The notes beneath the pieces are model-generated. The model did not search any database. It worked only from the letters and a program-made list of their open reading frames with translations, and was not told where the DNA came from. Shown here in pieces: positions 16,035-24,524 of a DNA stretch of 64,000 nucleotides (position 1 is the first letter of the stretch; each line of letters begins with the position of its first letter). The position numbers and the translations under genes were made by a program. This stretch comes from Paracoccus sp. (in: a-proteobacteria). GTDB lineage: Bacteria; Pseudomonadota; Alphaproteobacteria; Rhodobacterales; Rhodobacteraceae. Location: NCBI RefSeq assembly GCF_030538655.1, contig NZ_JAUNTO010000016.1:1-64000 (forward strand), given 5' to 3'.

Positions 16035-17207
16035 TTAACCGTCCCGTTCGCCGACTCCGAACAGGCGCCCGTGTTCGGCCATGGCATAGCGATCCGTCAT
16101 GCCCGCGATGTAATCCAGCACCACCCGCGCGCGCCCGGTTTCGTCAGGTGTCGCTTTGGCGATACCGGCCCAGTCCTCGGGCAGTTGCGTCGGATCATGC
16201 AGGAACAGTGGGAACAAGTCGTTCAGCACCCTGGTCACATGGGCGCGTTCGTCCACCACGCAGGGCGCGCGATACATGCGGGTGAAGAGGAACGCCTTGA
16301 TCGCCTTGATGTTCTGATAGAGCGGCTTGGAGAAGCGAATGATCGGCCCGTCCATGGCGCGGATGTTATCGGCGGATTGCGGTTGCAGGCCGGTCAGGCG
16401 GTTACGGGCAACGGCGATTACATCCTCGACCATGATGCCAAAGACGCGGCGCAGCGCCTCGTGGCGGCGGCGCATCGGATCGAGGCCGGGGTGCAGCCGG
16501 TCCACTTCGGCAAAGGCGGGGCCGACGACGGGCAGTTCGGCCAGATCATCCTCGGTGAACAGACCGGCGCGCAGCCCGTCATGCAGATCGTGATGATTAT
16601 AGGCCACGTCATCGGCCACGGCGGCCACCTGCGCTTCGGCGCTGGCATTCGTGTGCAGTTCCAGATCCCACGCCGCGTTCACCTCGGCCAGCGCATAGGG
16701 CAGCGGGCCAGTGACTGGGCCATTGTGCTTGGCGATGCCTTCCAGCGATTCCCATGTCAGGTTCAGCCCGTCAAAGCCCGCATAATGCCGCTCCAGCCGG
16801 GTGACGATGCGCAGCGCCTGGGCATTGTGATCGAATCCGCCGTAAGGGGTCATCAATGCCGCCAGCGCATCCTCGCCCGTGTGACCGAATGGCGGGTGGC
16901 CCAGATCATGGGCCAGCGCCACGGTTTCGGCCAGATCCGTGTTCAGGCCCAAGGCCCCGGCGATGGTTCGGGCGACCTGCGCCACCTCGACCGTATGAGT
17001 CAGGCGGGTGCGGAAATAATCGCCGCGATAGGCGTCGCCTTCCAGTTCGACGAAAACCTGCGTCTTGTGTTTCAGCCGCCGGAACGCGCTGGAATGGATG
17101 ATCCGGTCGCGATCTCGCTGCCACGGGCTGCGAAAGGTGGACAGCGCCTCGGAGAACAGGCGGCCTCGGCTGGCGTCGGGCTGGCTGGCATAGGGTGCTG
17201 CGGTCAT
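16035..17207 (-). CDS. dgt: Deoxyguanosinetriphosphate triphosphohydrolase-like protein
   Basis: HD-domain enzyme that splits dNTPs into deoxynucleoside and triphosphate. The 390-residue product carries FRRLKHKTQVFVELEGDAYR, the metal ligand TRLTHTVEV and the HD pair VALAHDLGHPPFGHTGE near residue 110. It also has GGFDHNAQALR and the second-half VADDVAYNHHDLHDG. This is the group often annotated as dGTPase-like protein in alphaproteobacteria, whose substrate range is less certain than for E. coli Dgt. An in-frame codon at 17225 would add six residues. The ATG at 17207 has AAGGAAG four bases ahead and is chosen. It is divergent from erpA. Confidence 0.94.
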   Translation of the reverse strand: MTAAPYASQPDASRGRLFSEALSTFRSPWQRDRDRIIHSSAFRRLKHKTQVFVELEGDAYRGDYFRTRLTHTVEVAQVARTIAGALGLNTDLAETVALAHDLGHPPFGHTGEDALAALMTPYGGFDHNAQALRIVTRLERHYAGFDGLNLTWESLEGIAKHNGPVTGPLPYALAEVNAAWDLELHTNASAEAQVAAVADDVAYNHHDLHDGLRAGLFTEDDLAELPVVGPAFAEVDRLHPGLDPMRRRHEALRRVFGIMVEDVIAVARNRLTGLQPQSADNIRAMDGPIIRFSKPLYQNIKAIKAFLFTRMYRAPCVVDERAHVTRVLNDLFPLFLHDPTQLPEDWAGIAKATPDETGRARVVLDYIAGMTDRYAMAEHGRLFGVGERDG

Positions 17208-17216
17208 GGGGCTTCC

Positions 17217-17245
17217 TTGCGGCAATGCAGGGGTAAGCCTATATT
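17217..17245 (+). promoter_or_regulatory. Candidate sigma-70 promoter of erpA
   Basis: TTGCGG (17217-17222), 17-base spacer and TATATT (17240-17245), 32 bases before the erpA ATG, in the short divergent gap to dgt. Seen by eye. Its spacing and -10 box are good. Confidence 0.5.
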
Positions 17246-17276
17246 CGGGGGAACACGACGAAAACGGGAACGCCCC

Positions 17277-17600
17277 ATGAACCTGCCACCGAAAGTCACC
17301 GACCGCGCCTTTGCCCGGCTGGCCGAGATCAACGCCGGTGCCGCGCCGCGCCCCTTGCGGGTGGCCGTGGCGGGGGGCGGCTGTTCGGGATTTCAGTATG
17401 ATATCCGGCTGGACGATGCCGCCGCTGACGATCTGGTCCTGAACGGCGGCGGTCAGACGGTGGTGGTCGATCCCGTCTCGCTGCCGTTTCTGGCGGGCGC
17501 GGTGATTGATTTTAGCGAAGAACTGATCGGCGCGCGGTTCGTGATCGAGAATCCGAATGCCGCGTCCTCTTGCGGCTGTGGCACCTCGTTTTCCATCTGA
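17277..17600 (+). CDS. erpA: Iron-sulfur cluster insertion protein, ErpA/IscA family
   Basis: A-type carrier that delivers Fe-S clusters to apoproteins. The 107-residue product has the three invariant cysteines, Cys36 in GGGCSGFQY and Cys99/Cys101 in SSCGCGTSF. It also has VIDFSEELIGARFVIENPNA. A much longer open frame runs upstream through the antisense of dgt, but the ATG at 17277 gives MNLPPKVTDRAFARLAEI and is the real start. The stop overlaps the next start by one base (TGATG). Isolated from an isc or suf cluster here, as is common for ErpA. Confidence 0.93.
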   Translation: MNLPPKVTDRAFARLAEINAGAAPRPLRVAVAGGGCSGFQYDIRLDDAAADDLVLNGGGQTVVVDPVSLPFLAGAVIDFSEELIGARFVIENPNAASSCGCGTSFSI

Positions 17601-18868
17601 TGTGGCTGGAAATCGCCATTATCCTGGCGCTGACGCTGGTGAATGGCGCGCTGGCCATGGCGGAGCTGGCGGTGGTCTCGTCGCGCCCCATGCGCTTGCA
17701 GGCGATGGGTGGGCGCGGGGCGGATGCGGCGCTGCGGCTGGCGGAAAATCCGGGGCGCTTTCTGTCATCGGTGCAGATCGGGATCACGCTGGTCGGTATT
17801 CTGAACGGTGCCGTGTCCGGGGCGACGCTGGGGCTGCGCGCGGGGACGGCGCTGGCCGGACTGGGCCTGCCCGCCACGCTGGCCGCGCCTTTGGGTGTGG
17901 GGCTGGTGGTCGCCGCGATCACCTTTCTGTCGCTGATCGTGGGCGAGTTGGTGCCCAAACAGATCGCGCTGTCCAACCCCGAAAAGGTCGCGGCGCGCGT
18001 GGCCCCGCTGATGACCGCTATCGCCCGGATCGCCGCCCCGCTGGTCTGGCTGCTGGATAGCACCGGGCGCCTGGTGCTGGGCCTGCTGGGTATCCGCAAA
18101 CAGAACGCCAGCACCATCACCGACGAGGAAATCCGCCTGACGCTGGCCGAAGCGGCGCAAGCCGGTGTGCTGCTGCCCGCCGAACAGGCGATGATCTCGG
18201 GGGTGATGCGCGTTGCCGACCGGACCGCACGGGCCATGATGACGCCGCGCCGCGATGTCACGGTGCTGGACCTGTCACGGGGCACTGATGTGGTGCTGAC
18301 GACGGCACGACGCGCGACCGTTTCGCGGCTGCCGGTGATCGACGGTAATCCAGATGATGTCAAAGGCGTGATCGCCCTGCGCGATCTTTTGCCCGATGGC
18401 GGCGCGCAGCCCGATCCGGCCAGCGTGATCCGCGAAGCTCCGGTGGTGCTGGACGTGGCCAGCGCCGTCGATGTCATCGGCAAGCTGCGCACCACACCGG
18501 CCCGCATGGTGCTGGTTTATGACGAATACGGCCATTTCGAAGGTGTGGTGACAGCGATGGACCTGCTGGGCGCGATCACTGGCGATTTCATCGACATCGA
18601 GGGCGAAGAACCCGACATGATCCGGCGCGAGGATGGCAGCTGGCTTGTCTCGGGTGCGGAAAACGCGGATGAATTCGCAGGCGAGACGGGCTATAGCCTG
18701 CCGCGCGGCGAATTTGCCACCGTCGCCGGTCTGGTGCTGCACCTTTTGGGCCGTATCCCGCGCACGGGCGAAGTGTTCACCGACCGGGGCTGGTGCTTTG
18801 AGGTGGCCGATATGGACGGGCTGCGGATCGACAAACTGATCGTGACCGCGCCAAAGGGGGACGGATGA
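17600..18868 (+). CDS. HlyC/CorC-family (CNNM/DUF21) membrane protein
   Basis: A 422-residue membrane protein of the CNNM/CorC type, linked to Mg2+ or Co2+ efflux and resistance. Order: DUF21 membrane domain (residues 1-190, opening MWLEIAIILALTLVNGALAMAE, with four segments), a CBS pair (about 205-325: MMTPRRDVTVLD, VVLDVASAVDVIGKL, VYDEYGHFEGVVTAMDLLGA) and a C-terminal CorC_HlyC domain ending FTDRGWCFEVADMDGLRIDKL. An in-frame ATG 30 bases upstream is possible. The start at 17600 overlaps the erpA stop and begins directly with the membrane segment. Its stop shares ATGA with xth. Confidence 0.93.
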   Translation: MWLEIAIILALTLVNGALAMAELAVVSSRPMRLQAMGGRGADAALRLAENPGRFLSSVQIGITLVGILNGAVSGATLGLRAGTALAGLGLPATLAAPLGVGLVVAAITFLSLIVGELVPKQIALSNPEKVAARVAPLMTAIARIAAPLVWLLDSTGRLVLGLLGIRKQNASTITDEEIRLTLAEAAQAGVLLPAEQAMISGVMRVADRTARAMMTPRRDVTVLDLSRGTDVVLTTARRATVSRLPVIDGNPDDVKGVIALRDLLPDGGAQPDPASVIREAPVVLDVASAVDVIGKLRTTPARMVLVYDEYGHFEGVVTAMDLLGAITGDFIDIEGEEPDMIRREDGSWLVSGAENADEFAGETGYSLPRGEFATVAGLVLHLLGRIPRTGEVFTDRGWCFEVADMDGLRIDKLIVTAPKGDG

Positions 18869-19650
18869 AGATTGCGACATTCAACATCAACGGCATCAAG
18901 GCGCGCATTAACGCGCTGACTGACTGGCTGTCCGAAACCGACGCCGATGTGGTGGTTCTGCAAGAGATCAAATCCGTGGACGAGGGTTTCCCCCGCGATC
19001 ACTTCACCGACCTGGGTTGGAACGTGGAAACCCACGGCCAGAAAAGCTTTAACGGCGTCGCCATCCTGTCACGCCTGCCGCTTGAGGATGTGACGCGCGG
19101 TCTGCCCGGCGATGATGCCGATGAACAGGCCCGCTGGATCGAGGCGAGTGTGATCGGCGATACGGCAGTGCGCATCGCGGGCCTGTATCTGCCCAATGGC
19201 AACCCGGCACCGGGGCCGAAATACGACTATAAACTGGCCTGGATGAACCGCCTGCGCAGCCGCGCCCGCGCGTTGCTGGCATCCGAAATGCCGGTGGTGA
19301 TGCTGGGCGATTACAACGTCATCCCCGAAGCCCGCGACGCGGCCCGCCCGCAGGCATGGGTGGATGATGCGCTGTTCCTGCCCGACAGCCGCGCCGCCCT
19401 GCGCCGGATCGTATGGGACGGCTGGACCGACGCCATCCGTATCCGCGATCCCTTTGCCCTGCGCGGCCCGTTCACCTTCTGGGACTATCAGGGCAGTTCG
19501 TGGGAACGGGATAACGGCATCCGCATCGACCACCTGTTGCTGTCACCACAGGCCGCCGACTTGATGCAGGATGCGGGCGTTGACCGCGATGCGCGGGGCA
19601 AGGAAAAACCCAGCGATCACGTCCCGGTCTGGGTGACGCTGGCGGCGTGA
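18865..19650 (+). CDS. xthA: Exodeoxyribonuclease III
   Basis: AP endonuclease and 3'-exonuclease of base-excision repair. The 261-residue product shows the EEP-family set: KIATFNINGIKAR with the N-site, VVLQEIKS with metal ligand Glu near residue 34, YLPNGNP, MLGDYNVIPE with Asp/Asn near 150, RIDHLLLS, and the terminal PSDHVPVWV with the catalytic Asp-His. It starts within the stop of the CorC-like gene (ATGA), so erpA, corC-like and xthA form one translationally coupled operon. The two-hairpin element of hisE lies beyond its stop. Confidence 0.96.
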   Translation: MKIATFNINGIKARINALTDWLSETDADVVVLQEIKSVDEGFPRDHFTDLGWNVETHGQKSFNGVAILSRLPLEDVTRGLPGDDADEQARWIEASVIGDTAVRIAGLYLPNGNPAPGPKYDYKLAWMNRLRSRARALLASEMPVVMLGDYNVIPEARDAARPQAWVDDALFLPDSRAALRRIVWDGWTDAIRIRDPFALRGPFTFWDYQGSSWERDNGIRIDHLLLSPQAADLMQDAGVDRDARGKEKPSDHVPVWVTLAA

Positions 19651-19668
19651 CTGGCAAACCTGCCCCTA

Positions 19669-19735
19669 TCTTTGGTCCGAAAATATCCTCAGGGGGTGAA
19701 TTGGCCGCAAGGCCAAGAGGGGGCGCAAGCCCCCC
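19669..19735 (-). repeat. Two-hairpin 3'-end element, copy 3
   Basis: Minus-strand copy that abuts the hisE stop codon. Hairpin 1 here is GGGGGC-(TTGC or GCAA)-GCCCCC, with a loop change relative to the other copies. The second hairpin TTGGCC-TTGC-GGCCAA and GAGGATATTT (19690-19681) are unchanged, and the tail reads ACCAAAGA. It lies between convergent xthA and hisE. Confidence 0.85.
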
Positions 19736-20043
19736 TACCGCGCCGCCTTTTCAGCGATGCCTGACACACCCTCGCGCCGCTCCAGTTCCGCCAGCACGTC
19801 GGCCAGCGTCACATCCCGCGCCGCCAGCATCACCAGCAGGTGATAGATCACATCCGCCGCCTCGGCGGTCAGGCGCGCGCGGTCGCCACGCACGGCCTCG
19901 ATCACGGCCTCGATCGCTTCTTCACCGAATTTTTCGGCGCATTTCTCGGGGCCTTTGGACAGCAGCTTGGCCGTCCAGCTTTCGTCGGGGTCCGCGCCCT
20001 TGCGTGCGGTGATGGTGGCGGCAAGGCGATCCAGCGCGCTCAT
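19735..20043 (-). CDS. hisE: Phosphoribosyl-ATP diphosphatase
   Basis: Second step of histidine synthesis, hydrolysing phosphoribosyl-ATP to phosphoribosyl-AMP. The 102-residue all-helical MazG-like protein has [24 protein letters not shown] with the metal-binding Glu cluster, then [19 protein letters not shown] with the EAAD site. It is a stand-alone HisE, not fused to HisI, as in other alphaproteobacteria. Its start overlaps the hisF stop by four bases. The stop codon touches the two-hairpin element. Confidence 0.95.
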   Translation of the reverse strand: MSALDRLAATITARKGADPDESWTAKLLSKGPEKCAEKFGEEAIEAVIEAVRGDRARLTAEAADVIYHLLVMLAARDVTLADVLAELERREGVSGIAEKAAR

Positions 20044-20801
20044 GTCCGCCTCACCGGGATACCGGCGGCGGCCATATGGGCCTTGGCCTCGCCGATGGTG
20101 TAGGTGCCAAAGTGGAAAATGGATGCCGCCAGCACTGCCGAGGCCCCGCCCTGCGTCACACCCTCGACCAGATGATCTAGCGTGCCGACCCCGCCCGAGG
20201 CGATGACCGGGATGTTCACCGCATCCGCAATGGCGCGCGTCAGCGGGATGTTGAAGCCGGTCTTGGTGCCGTCGCGGTCCATGCTGGTCAACAATATCTC
20301 ACCCGCGCCGCGCGCCTCGACCGTGCGGGCGAATTCCACCGCGTCGATTCCCGTCGGGCGGCGACCGCCGTGGGTGAAGATTTCCCATTTCCCCGGCGCG
20401 ACCGTCTTGGCGTCGATGGCCACGACGATACACTGGCTGCCGAACCGATCTGCCGCCGCAGCCACCACATCCGGGTCAGCCACCGCAGCCGAGTTGAACG
20501 ACACCTTGTCCGCCCCCGCCAGCAACAGCGCCCGCACATCGGTATGCGACCGCACGCCGCCGCCGACCGTCAGCGGCACAAAGCATTGTTCGGCCGTGCG
20601 CGTCACCAGATCGAACATGGTGCCACGGTTTTCATGTGTCGCATGAATGTCGAGAAAGCAGATCTCGTCCGCGCCCGCCGCATCATAGGCCTTGGCCGCC
20701 TCGACCGGATCACCGGCGTCGATCAGGTCAACGAAATTCACGCCCTTGACCACGCGGCCATCGGCGACATCAAGACAGGGAATGATCCGGGTTTTCAGCA
20801 T
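20040..20801 (-). CDS. hisF: Imidazole glycerol phosphate synthase subunit HisF
   Basis: Cyclase subunit that with HisH makes imidazole glycerol phosphate and AICAR. The 253-residue (beta/alpha)8 barrel opens [20 protein letters not shown] with catalytic Asp11, has [27 protein letters not shown] with the second catalytic Asp near 131, and [14 protein letters not shown]. hisE follows in an ATGA overlap. HisH and HisA are usually upstream in this operon but are not here: the next gene on this side is divergent at 20971. Confidence 0.97.
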   Translation of the reverse strand: MLKTRIIPCLDVADGRVVKGVNFVDLIDAGDPVEAAKAYDAAGADEICFLDIHATHENRGTMFDLVTRTAEQCFVPLTVGGGVRSHTDVRALLLAGADKVSFNSAAVADPDVVAAAADRFGSQCIVVAIDAKTVAPGKWEIFTHGGRRPTGIDAVEFARTVEARGAGEILLTSMDRDGTKTGFNIPLTRAIADAVNIPVIASGGVGTLDHLVEGVTQGGASAVLAASIFHFGTYTIGEAKAHMAAAGIPVRRT

Positions 20802-20970
20802 GGCGGTGTGATAGCGCGGGTGGCGGCGCAGGAAAAGGGGGCAGGGTGCCCGGTCAGGCGTGCAAGAGGTGCCGAATGTCGCATTCTGGCCGCAACCTGT
20901 CGCCTGCCCCTGTCGCGCGCGCGGACTGTCTGACTAGAAAAAGACGACAGGCTGACAGGGGATTCGGGCT

Positions 20971-23460
20971 ATGAAGACACATGTAAAGGCGTTGGTTGTG
21001 GGTGGCGGGGCCGTCGGCTGCGGGATCGCGCTGCATTTGGCGCGCGCGGGCTGGGATACCATGCTGCTCGAACGCGACGAACTGACCGCCGGGTCCACCT
21101 GGCACGCCGCCGGTTTGCTGCCGCTGTTCAACATGGGCTATGCGACCAGCCATATCCATGATTATTCGGTGAAACTCTATTCGGGGCTAGAGGCGGAAAC
21201 CGGGTTGAACGCGGGTTTCGCGCGCGTGGGCAACCTGCGCATGGCGCAGACCGATGCACGGATGGATGAATACATGCTGTATTCCGCCACCGCTGAAACC
21301 GTCGGGGTCGAACACGAATTCCTGACGCCCGCGCAGATCAAGGACCGCTGGCCGCTGGTGCGCACCGAAGACCTGAAAGGCGCGCTGTTTCACCCGACTG
21401 ACGGTTATATCAACCCTGCCGATGTGACGCAGGCGATGGCCCGCGCCGCCCGCATGGCCGGTGCTTCGATCGAGCGCAAGATTCAGGTGAATGCCTATAA
21501 ATGGACCGGCGATGAATGGATCGTCACCTGCGATCGCATGGTGGAAAAGGGCGGCAACCTTGTGCCCGCCAATGAACCCTTTGAAATCCACGCCGAACAT
21601 GTCGTGACCGCCACAGGCAACCATGCACAGCGCACCGCCCGCCTGCTGGGGATCAAGATCCCCGCGATCCCGGTGGAACATCAGTATATCGTCACCGAAC
21701 CCGATCCCGCGCTGGTGAAATGGCGGGCCGAAGGCAACCCCGAACACCCCGTTCTGCGCGATGCCGATGCGAAATGGTATGTGCGCGAGGAACGCGGCGG
21801 CTGGATTCTTGGCCCCTATGAACGCAATGCGCCGGCGCGGTTCATATATGACGTGCCGGAAAGTTTCCGCGCCGATCTGTTTCCGCTGGATCTGGAACGC
21901 ATCGAAGAAGAATACATGTCGATGATCCACCGGATTCCAACCTCGGAAACCGTGGGCCTCAAGGACGATTTCAACGGCCCGATCTGCTATACGCCCGATG
22001 GTAATCCGCTGGTCGGCCCGGCACCTGGTCTGCGCAATATGTGGCTGGCCGAAGGGTTCAGCTTTGGTATCACCGCCGCCGGGGGCACCGGCTATTATCT
22101 GGCGCAGATGATGACGCAGGGCGAGGCCGAAATCGACATGGCCAGCCTTGATCCGCGCCGTTTCGGGCGCTGGATGACCACCGATTACGCGGTGAAAAAG
22201 AACGAGGAATGCTACGAACACGTTTTCGTTCTGCACCACCCCGACGAAGAACGCGAAGCCGCGCGCCCGCTGCGCACCGCGCCCGCCTATGACCGCCAGA
22301 TCGCGGCGGGGGCGCAGATGGGGCAGGTGAACGGCTGGGAACGTCCGAACTACTATGCGCCGCAGGGCTTTGACGATCATGCCGCGCGGTCGTTCCGTCG
22401 CGGCGGCTGGTGGCAATATGCGCTGGACGAGGCCAAGGCGGTGCGCGAAACCGCCGGGCTGATCGACGCATCGGCCTTTGCCAAGCATCGGGTCTATGGT
22501 CCCGGCGCGACAGCGTTTCTGGACTGGTTCACCACCAATAAACTGCCCAAGGTCGGGCGCATCAACCTGACCTATGCCCTGACCGAAGCCGGAACCACGC
22601 GCACCGAATACACCATCGTGCGGTTGGCCGAGGATGATTACTATGTCATCTCTGCCGGGGCCTGGGCCGATTACGACGGCGACAACCTGCGCAAGCTGGC
22701 CGAGGAAATGGGTGGCGAATTCGGCCCCGTCATCATTCAGGACATCACCACGCAATGGGGCGTCTATGCGCTGGCCGGGCCGAACAGCCGCGCGATCCTG
22801 CGCGAACTGGTGCGCGACGCCGACCCCGACACGGTGCTGGGCAACAAGCGATTCCCGTGGCTATCGGTGCGCGACATCGAACTGGGCATGTGCCCCGTCC
22901 GCGCCATTCGCGTCGCCTATACCGGCGAATTGGGCTGGGAACTGCACTATCCCATCGAATTCGGCCGTTACCTGTGGGATGAACTGATTAAGGCGGGCGA
23001 AAAGCACGGGCTGAAACTGGTCGGCGCGCGGGCGCAGAACTGGCTGCGGCAGGAAAAATCCTATCGCGCCTTTGGCACCGAACTGGGCCGCGATGCCACC
23101 CCGCTAGAGGCCGGGTTGGATCGCTTTGTCGATCTGTCGAAATCCTTCAACGGCAAAGACGCGATGCAGGCCAAGGGCATCCGGTCGAAATGCGTCACCC
23201 TGCTGATCGACGGGCCGGATGACGCCGACCCGTGGGGCCGCGAGGGGCTGTTCCTGGACGGGCAGCGCGTCGGGCGGTTGACCTCGGGCGGGTATTCGGT
23301 GGCCTTTGGCAAGCAGATCGGCATGGGCTATGTCCGACCTGATCTGGCGGTGCCGGGCACGAAACTGAAAGTGCGCATGTTCCGCGAGCTGTGGAACGCC
23401 CAAGTGACCGAGGACAGCCCCTTCGACCCCGAAAACGCCCGTATCCGCGTGGACGGTTAA
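20971..23460 (+). CDS. Dimethylglycine/sarcosine dehydrogenase-like FAD-GcvT fusion
   Basis: An 829-residue flavoprotein that would oxidatively demethylate a methylated glycine and pass the one-carbon unit to folate. Residues 1-400 form a DAO-type FAD domain: VVGGGAVGCGIALHLARAG at the N-terminus, and STWHAAG, whose His45 corresponds to the covalent-FAD His of the family. Residues about 430-829 are GcvT-like aminomethyltransferase domains (YLGVDASAFAKHR-like, YTGELGWELHYP, C-terminal barrel). Relatives annotated as dimethylglycine, sarcosine or DMSP-related enzymes exist, so the substrate is not settled. It shares its TTAA stop with a convergent TetR regulator, a plausible partner. Confidence 0.9.
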   Translation: MKTHVKALVVGGGAVGCGIALHLARAGWDTMLLERDELTAGSTWHAAGLLPLFNMGYATSHIHDYSVKLYSGLEAETGLNAGFARVGNLRMAQTDARMDEYMLYSATAETVGVEHEFLTPAQIKDRWPLVRTEDLKGALFHPTDGYINPADVTQAMARAARMAGASIERKIQVNAYKWTGDEWIVTCDRMVEKGGNLVPANEPFEIHAEHVVTATGNHAQRTARLLGIKIPAIPVEHQYIVTEPDPALVKWRAEGNPEHPVLRDADAKWYVREERGGWILGPYERNAPARFIYDVPESFRADLFPLDLERIEEEYMSMIHRIPTSETVGLKDDFNGPICYTPDGNPLVGPAPGLRNMWLAEGFSFGITAAGGTGYYLAQMMTQGEAEIDMASLDPRRFGRWMTTDYAVKKNEECYEHVFVLHHPDEEREAARPLRTAPAYDRQIAAGAQMGQVNGWERPNYYAPQGFDDHAARSFRRGGWWQYALDEAKAVRETAGLIDASAFAKHRVYGPGATAFLDWFTTNKLPKVGRINLTYALTEAGTTRTEYTIVRLAEDDYYVISAGAWADYDGDNLRKLAEEMGGEFGPVIIQDITTQWGVYALAGPNSRAILRELVRDADPDTVLGNKRFPWLSVRDIELGMCPVRAIRVAYTGELGWELHYPIEFGRYLWDELIKAGEKHGLKLVGARAQNWLRQEKSYRAFGTELGRDATPLEAGLDRFVDLSKSFNGKDAMQAKGIRSKCVTLLIDGPDDADPWGREGLFLDGQRVGRLTSGGYSVAFGKQIGMGYVRPDLAVPGTKLKVRMFRELWNAQVTEDSPFDPENARIRVDG

Positions 23461-24092
23461 GACGTCTGATCTGTTGCAGCCGGTTCCGCCGGCTGCAATA
23501 TGTCCATAACGCTCATAGCCTGCATCAGATCGTCCAGCGAGGGCGCACCAAAGGGCGGGGGCAGGCCGTTCACCCGTTCGGCACAGCCCAGCACGGCATA
23601 GCCATGTGCAACACACCAGATTACCGTCTCGATCATGTTCCGGTCGCGGCCCTTGATAAAGGGGGCTGTGGCAGTGCGCAGCGGTTCATAGGCATATCCC
23701 ATCGCACTGACCAAATCTGCGTTATCATGATCCACATCGGTCTTGAGGAACATCAGATCGAACAGTGCCCCTTGATGCTGGGCAAAGTGGCAATAGGCGC
23801 GGCCCAGATTGCGCAACCTTTCGCGCGCCGGTTCGGGGTGGTCGGCCGCCACCGGCTGGTTCAGCGCATCACGCAAGAGCTTGCCGAAATCGCGGAATGC
23901 CTTGGTGGCGATGGCGGTCTGCAACCCTGACAAGCCGTCAAAGTGATGCGCCGGTGCCCCGTGCGACACCCCCGCCCGCGCCGCAGCGCCACGCAGGGTC
24001 AGCGGCTCGCCTGACAGCAAGATTTCCATTCCGGCCTGGATCAGACGCTCTGACAGGGGAAGGGACAAATTTTTAATCGTCATCTTGTCCAT
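23457..24092 (-). CDS. TetR/AcrR-family regulator with WHG-type C-terminus
   Basis: A 211-residue repressor-like protein. The N-terminal helix-turn-helix lies at about residues 14-60 (LIQAGMEILLSGEPLTLRGAAARAGVSHGAPAHHFDG in outline), and the C-terminal ligand/dimer domain has AYCHFAQHQGALFDLMF and VIWCVAHGYAVLG, the WHG-like pattern. The start is MDKMTIKN at 24092, with a second ATG at 24083. Its TAA and the TAA of the dehydrogenase-like gene share a four-base palindrome. It may regulate that gene, but convergent placement alone does not prove it. Confidence 0.88.
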   Translation of the reverse strand: MDKMTIKNLSLPLSERLIQAGMEILLSGEPLTLRGAAARAGVSHGAPAHHFDGLSGLQTAIATKAFRDFGKLLRDALNQPVAADHPEPARERLRNLGRAYCHFAQHQGALFDLMFLKTDVDHDNADLVSAMGYAYEPLRTATAPFIKGRDRNMIETVIWCVAHGYAVLGCAERVNGLPPPFGAPSLDDLMQAMSVMDILQPAEPAATDQTS

Positions 24093-24232
24093 CGTTGCTG
24101 ATTTTCTTGACAGATGTAGCGGGATGCAGCAAAGGACGGGCGGAGGTTTACAGTGTCAGATTTGTCCGCATCCCGGTGGCAGGGGGATGTGAACCGGACT
24201 GTTGCCTTTTTAACCAGTCCTGCCAACCTTTT

Positions 24233-24272
24233 CCCGACCCGACCCGACCCGACCCGACCCGACCCGACCCGA
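24233..24272. repeat. Pentanucleotide tandem repeat (CCCGA)8
   Basis: Eight perfect CCCGA units in the 271-base gap between the TetR gene and tRNA-Gly. Short open frames cross it and would shift with copy number, but they run on into the antisense of the tRNA and have no ribosome site, so I call no gene here. Confidence 0.95.
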
Positions 24273-24325
24273 CGGTTGTATGTGTTCGCTGTCCGGCGGC
24301 ATCTTACAGGTCATCGGATCGCCAC

Positions 24326-24353
24326 AAATAAAAACGCCGCCCTTACAGGCGGC
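24326..24353 (-). terminator. Terminator of tRNA-Gly copy A
   Basis: Minus-strand stem GCCGCC (24353-24348), 6-base loop, GGCGGC (24341-24336), then GTTTTTATT. It ends 11 bases after the tRNA 3' end. Confidence 0.85.
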
Positions 24354-24363
24354 CTTTGCCGAC

Positions 24364-24438
24364 TGGAGCGGGCGATGAGATTCGAACTCACGACCCTAAC
24401 CTTGGCAAGGTTATGCTCTACCCCTGAGCTACGCCCGC
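24364..24438 (-). tRNA. tRNA-Gly(GCC), copy A
   Basis: A 75-base cloverleaf including an encoded CCA. The acceptor stem is GCGGGCG paired with CGCCCGC, the D-arm is GCTC-A-GGGGTA-GAGC, and the anticodon loop TTGCCAA reads GCC. The T-arm is GTGAG-TTCGAAT-CTCAT. Copy B at 26002-26076 is identical, and 90 bases (24362-24451 and 26000-26089) are perfect direct repeats. A terminator follows at once. Confidence 0.98.
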
Positions 24439-24524
24439 ACTCCGTTTCGGTGCGCAGGATGTAACGCCCGGCGCAGCGGGGTGCAAGGGGGGCGGCGCGA
24501 AAAAATCCGTGCCGCCCGTCCATG

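Noticed and set aside
21187..22755. 522-codon frame antisense to the dehydrogenase-like gene
   Set aside because: No recognisable domain, and the sense gene is complete with conserved FAD and GcvT motifs.
24153..24464. Frame containing the CCCGA repeat as a phase-variable gene
   Set aside because: It continues into the antisense of tRNA-Gly and has no ribosome site, so the repeat is treated as intergenic.
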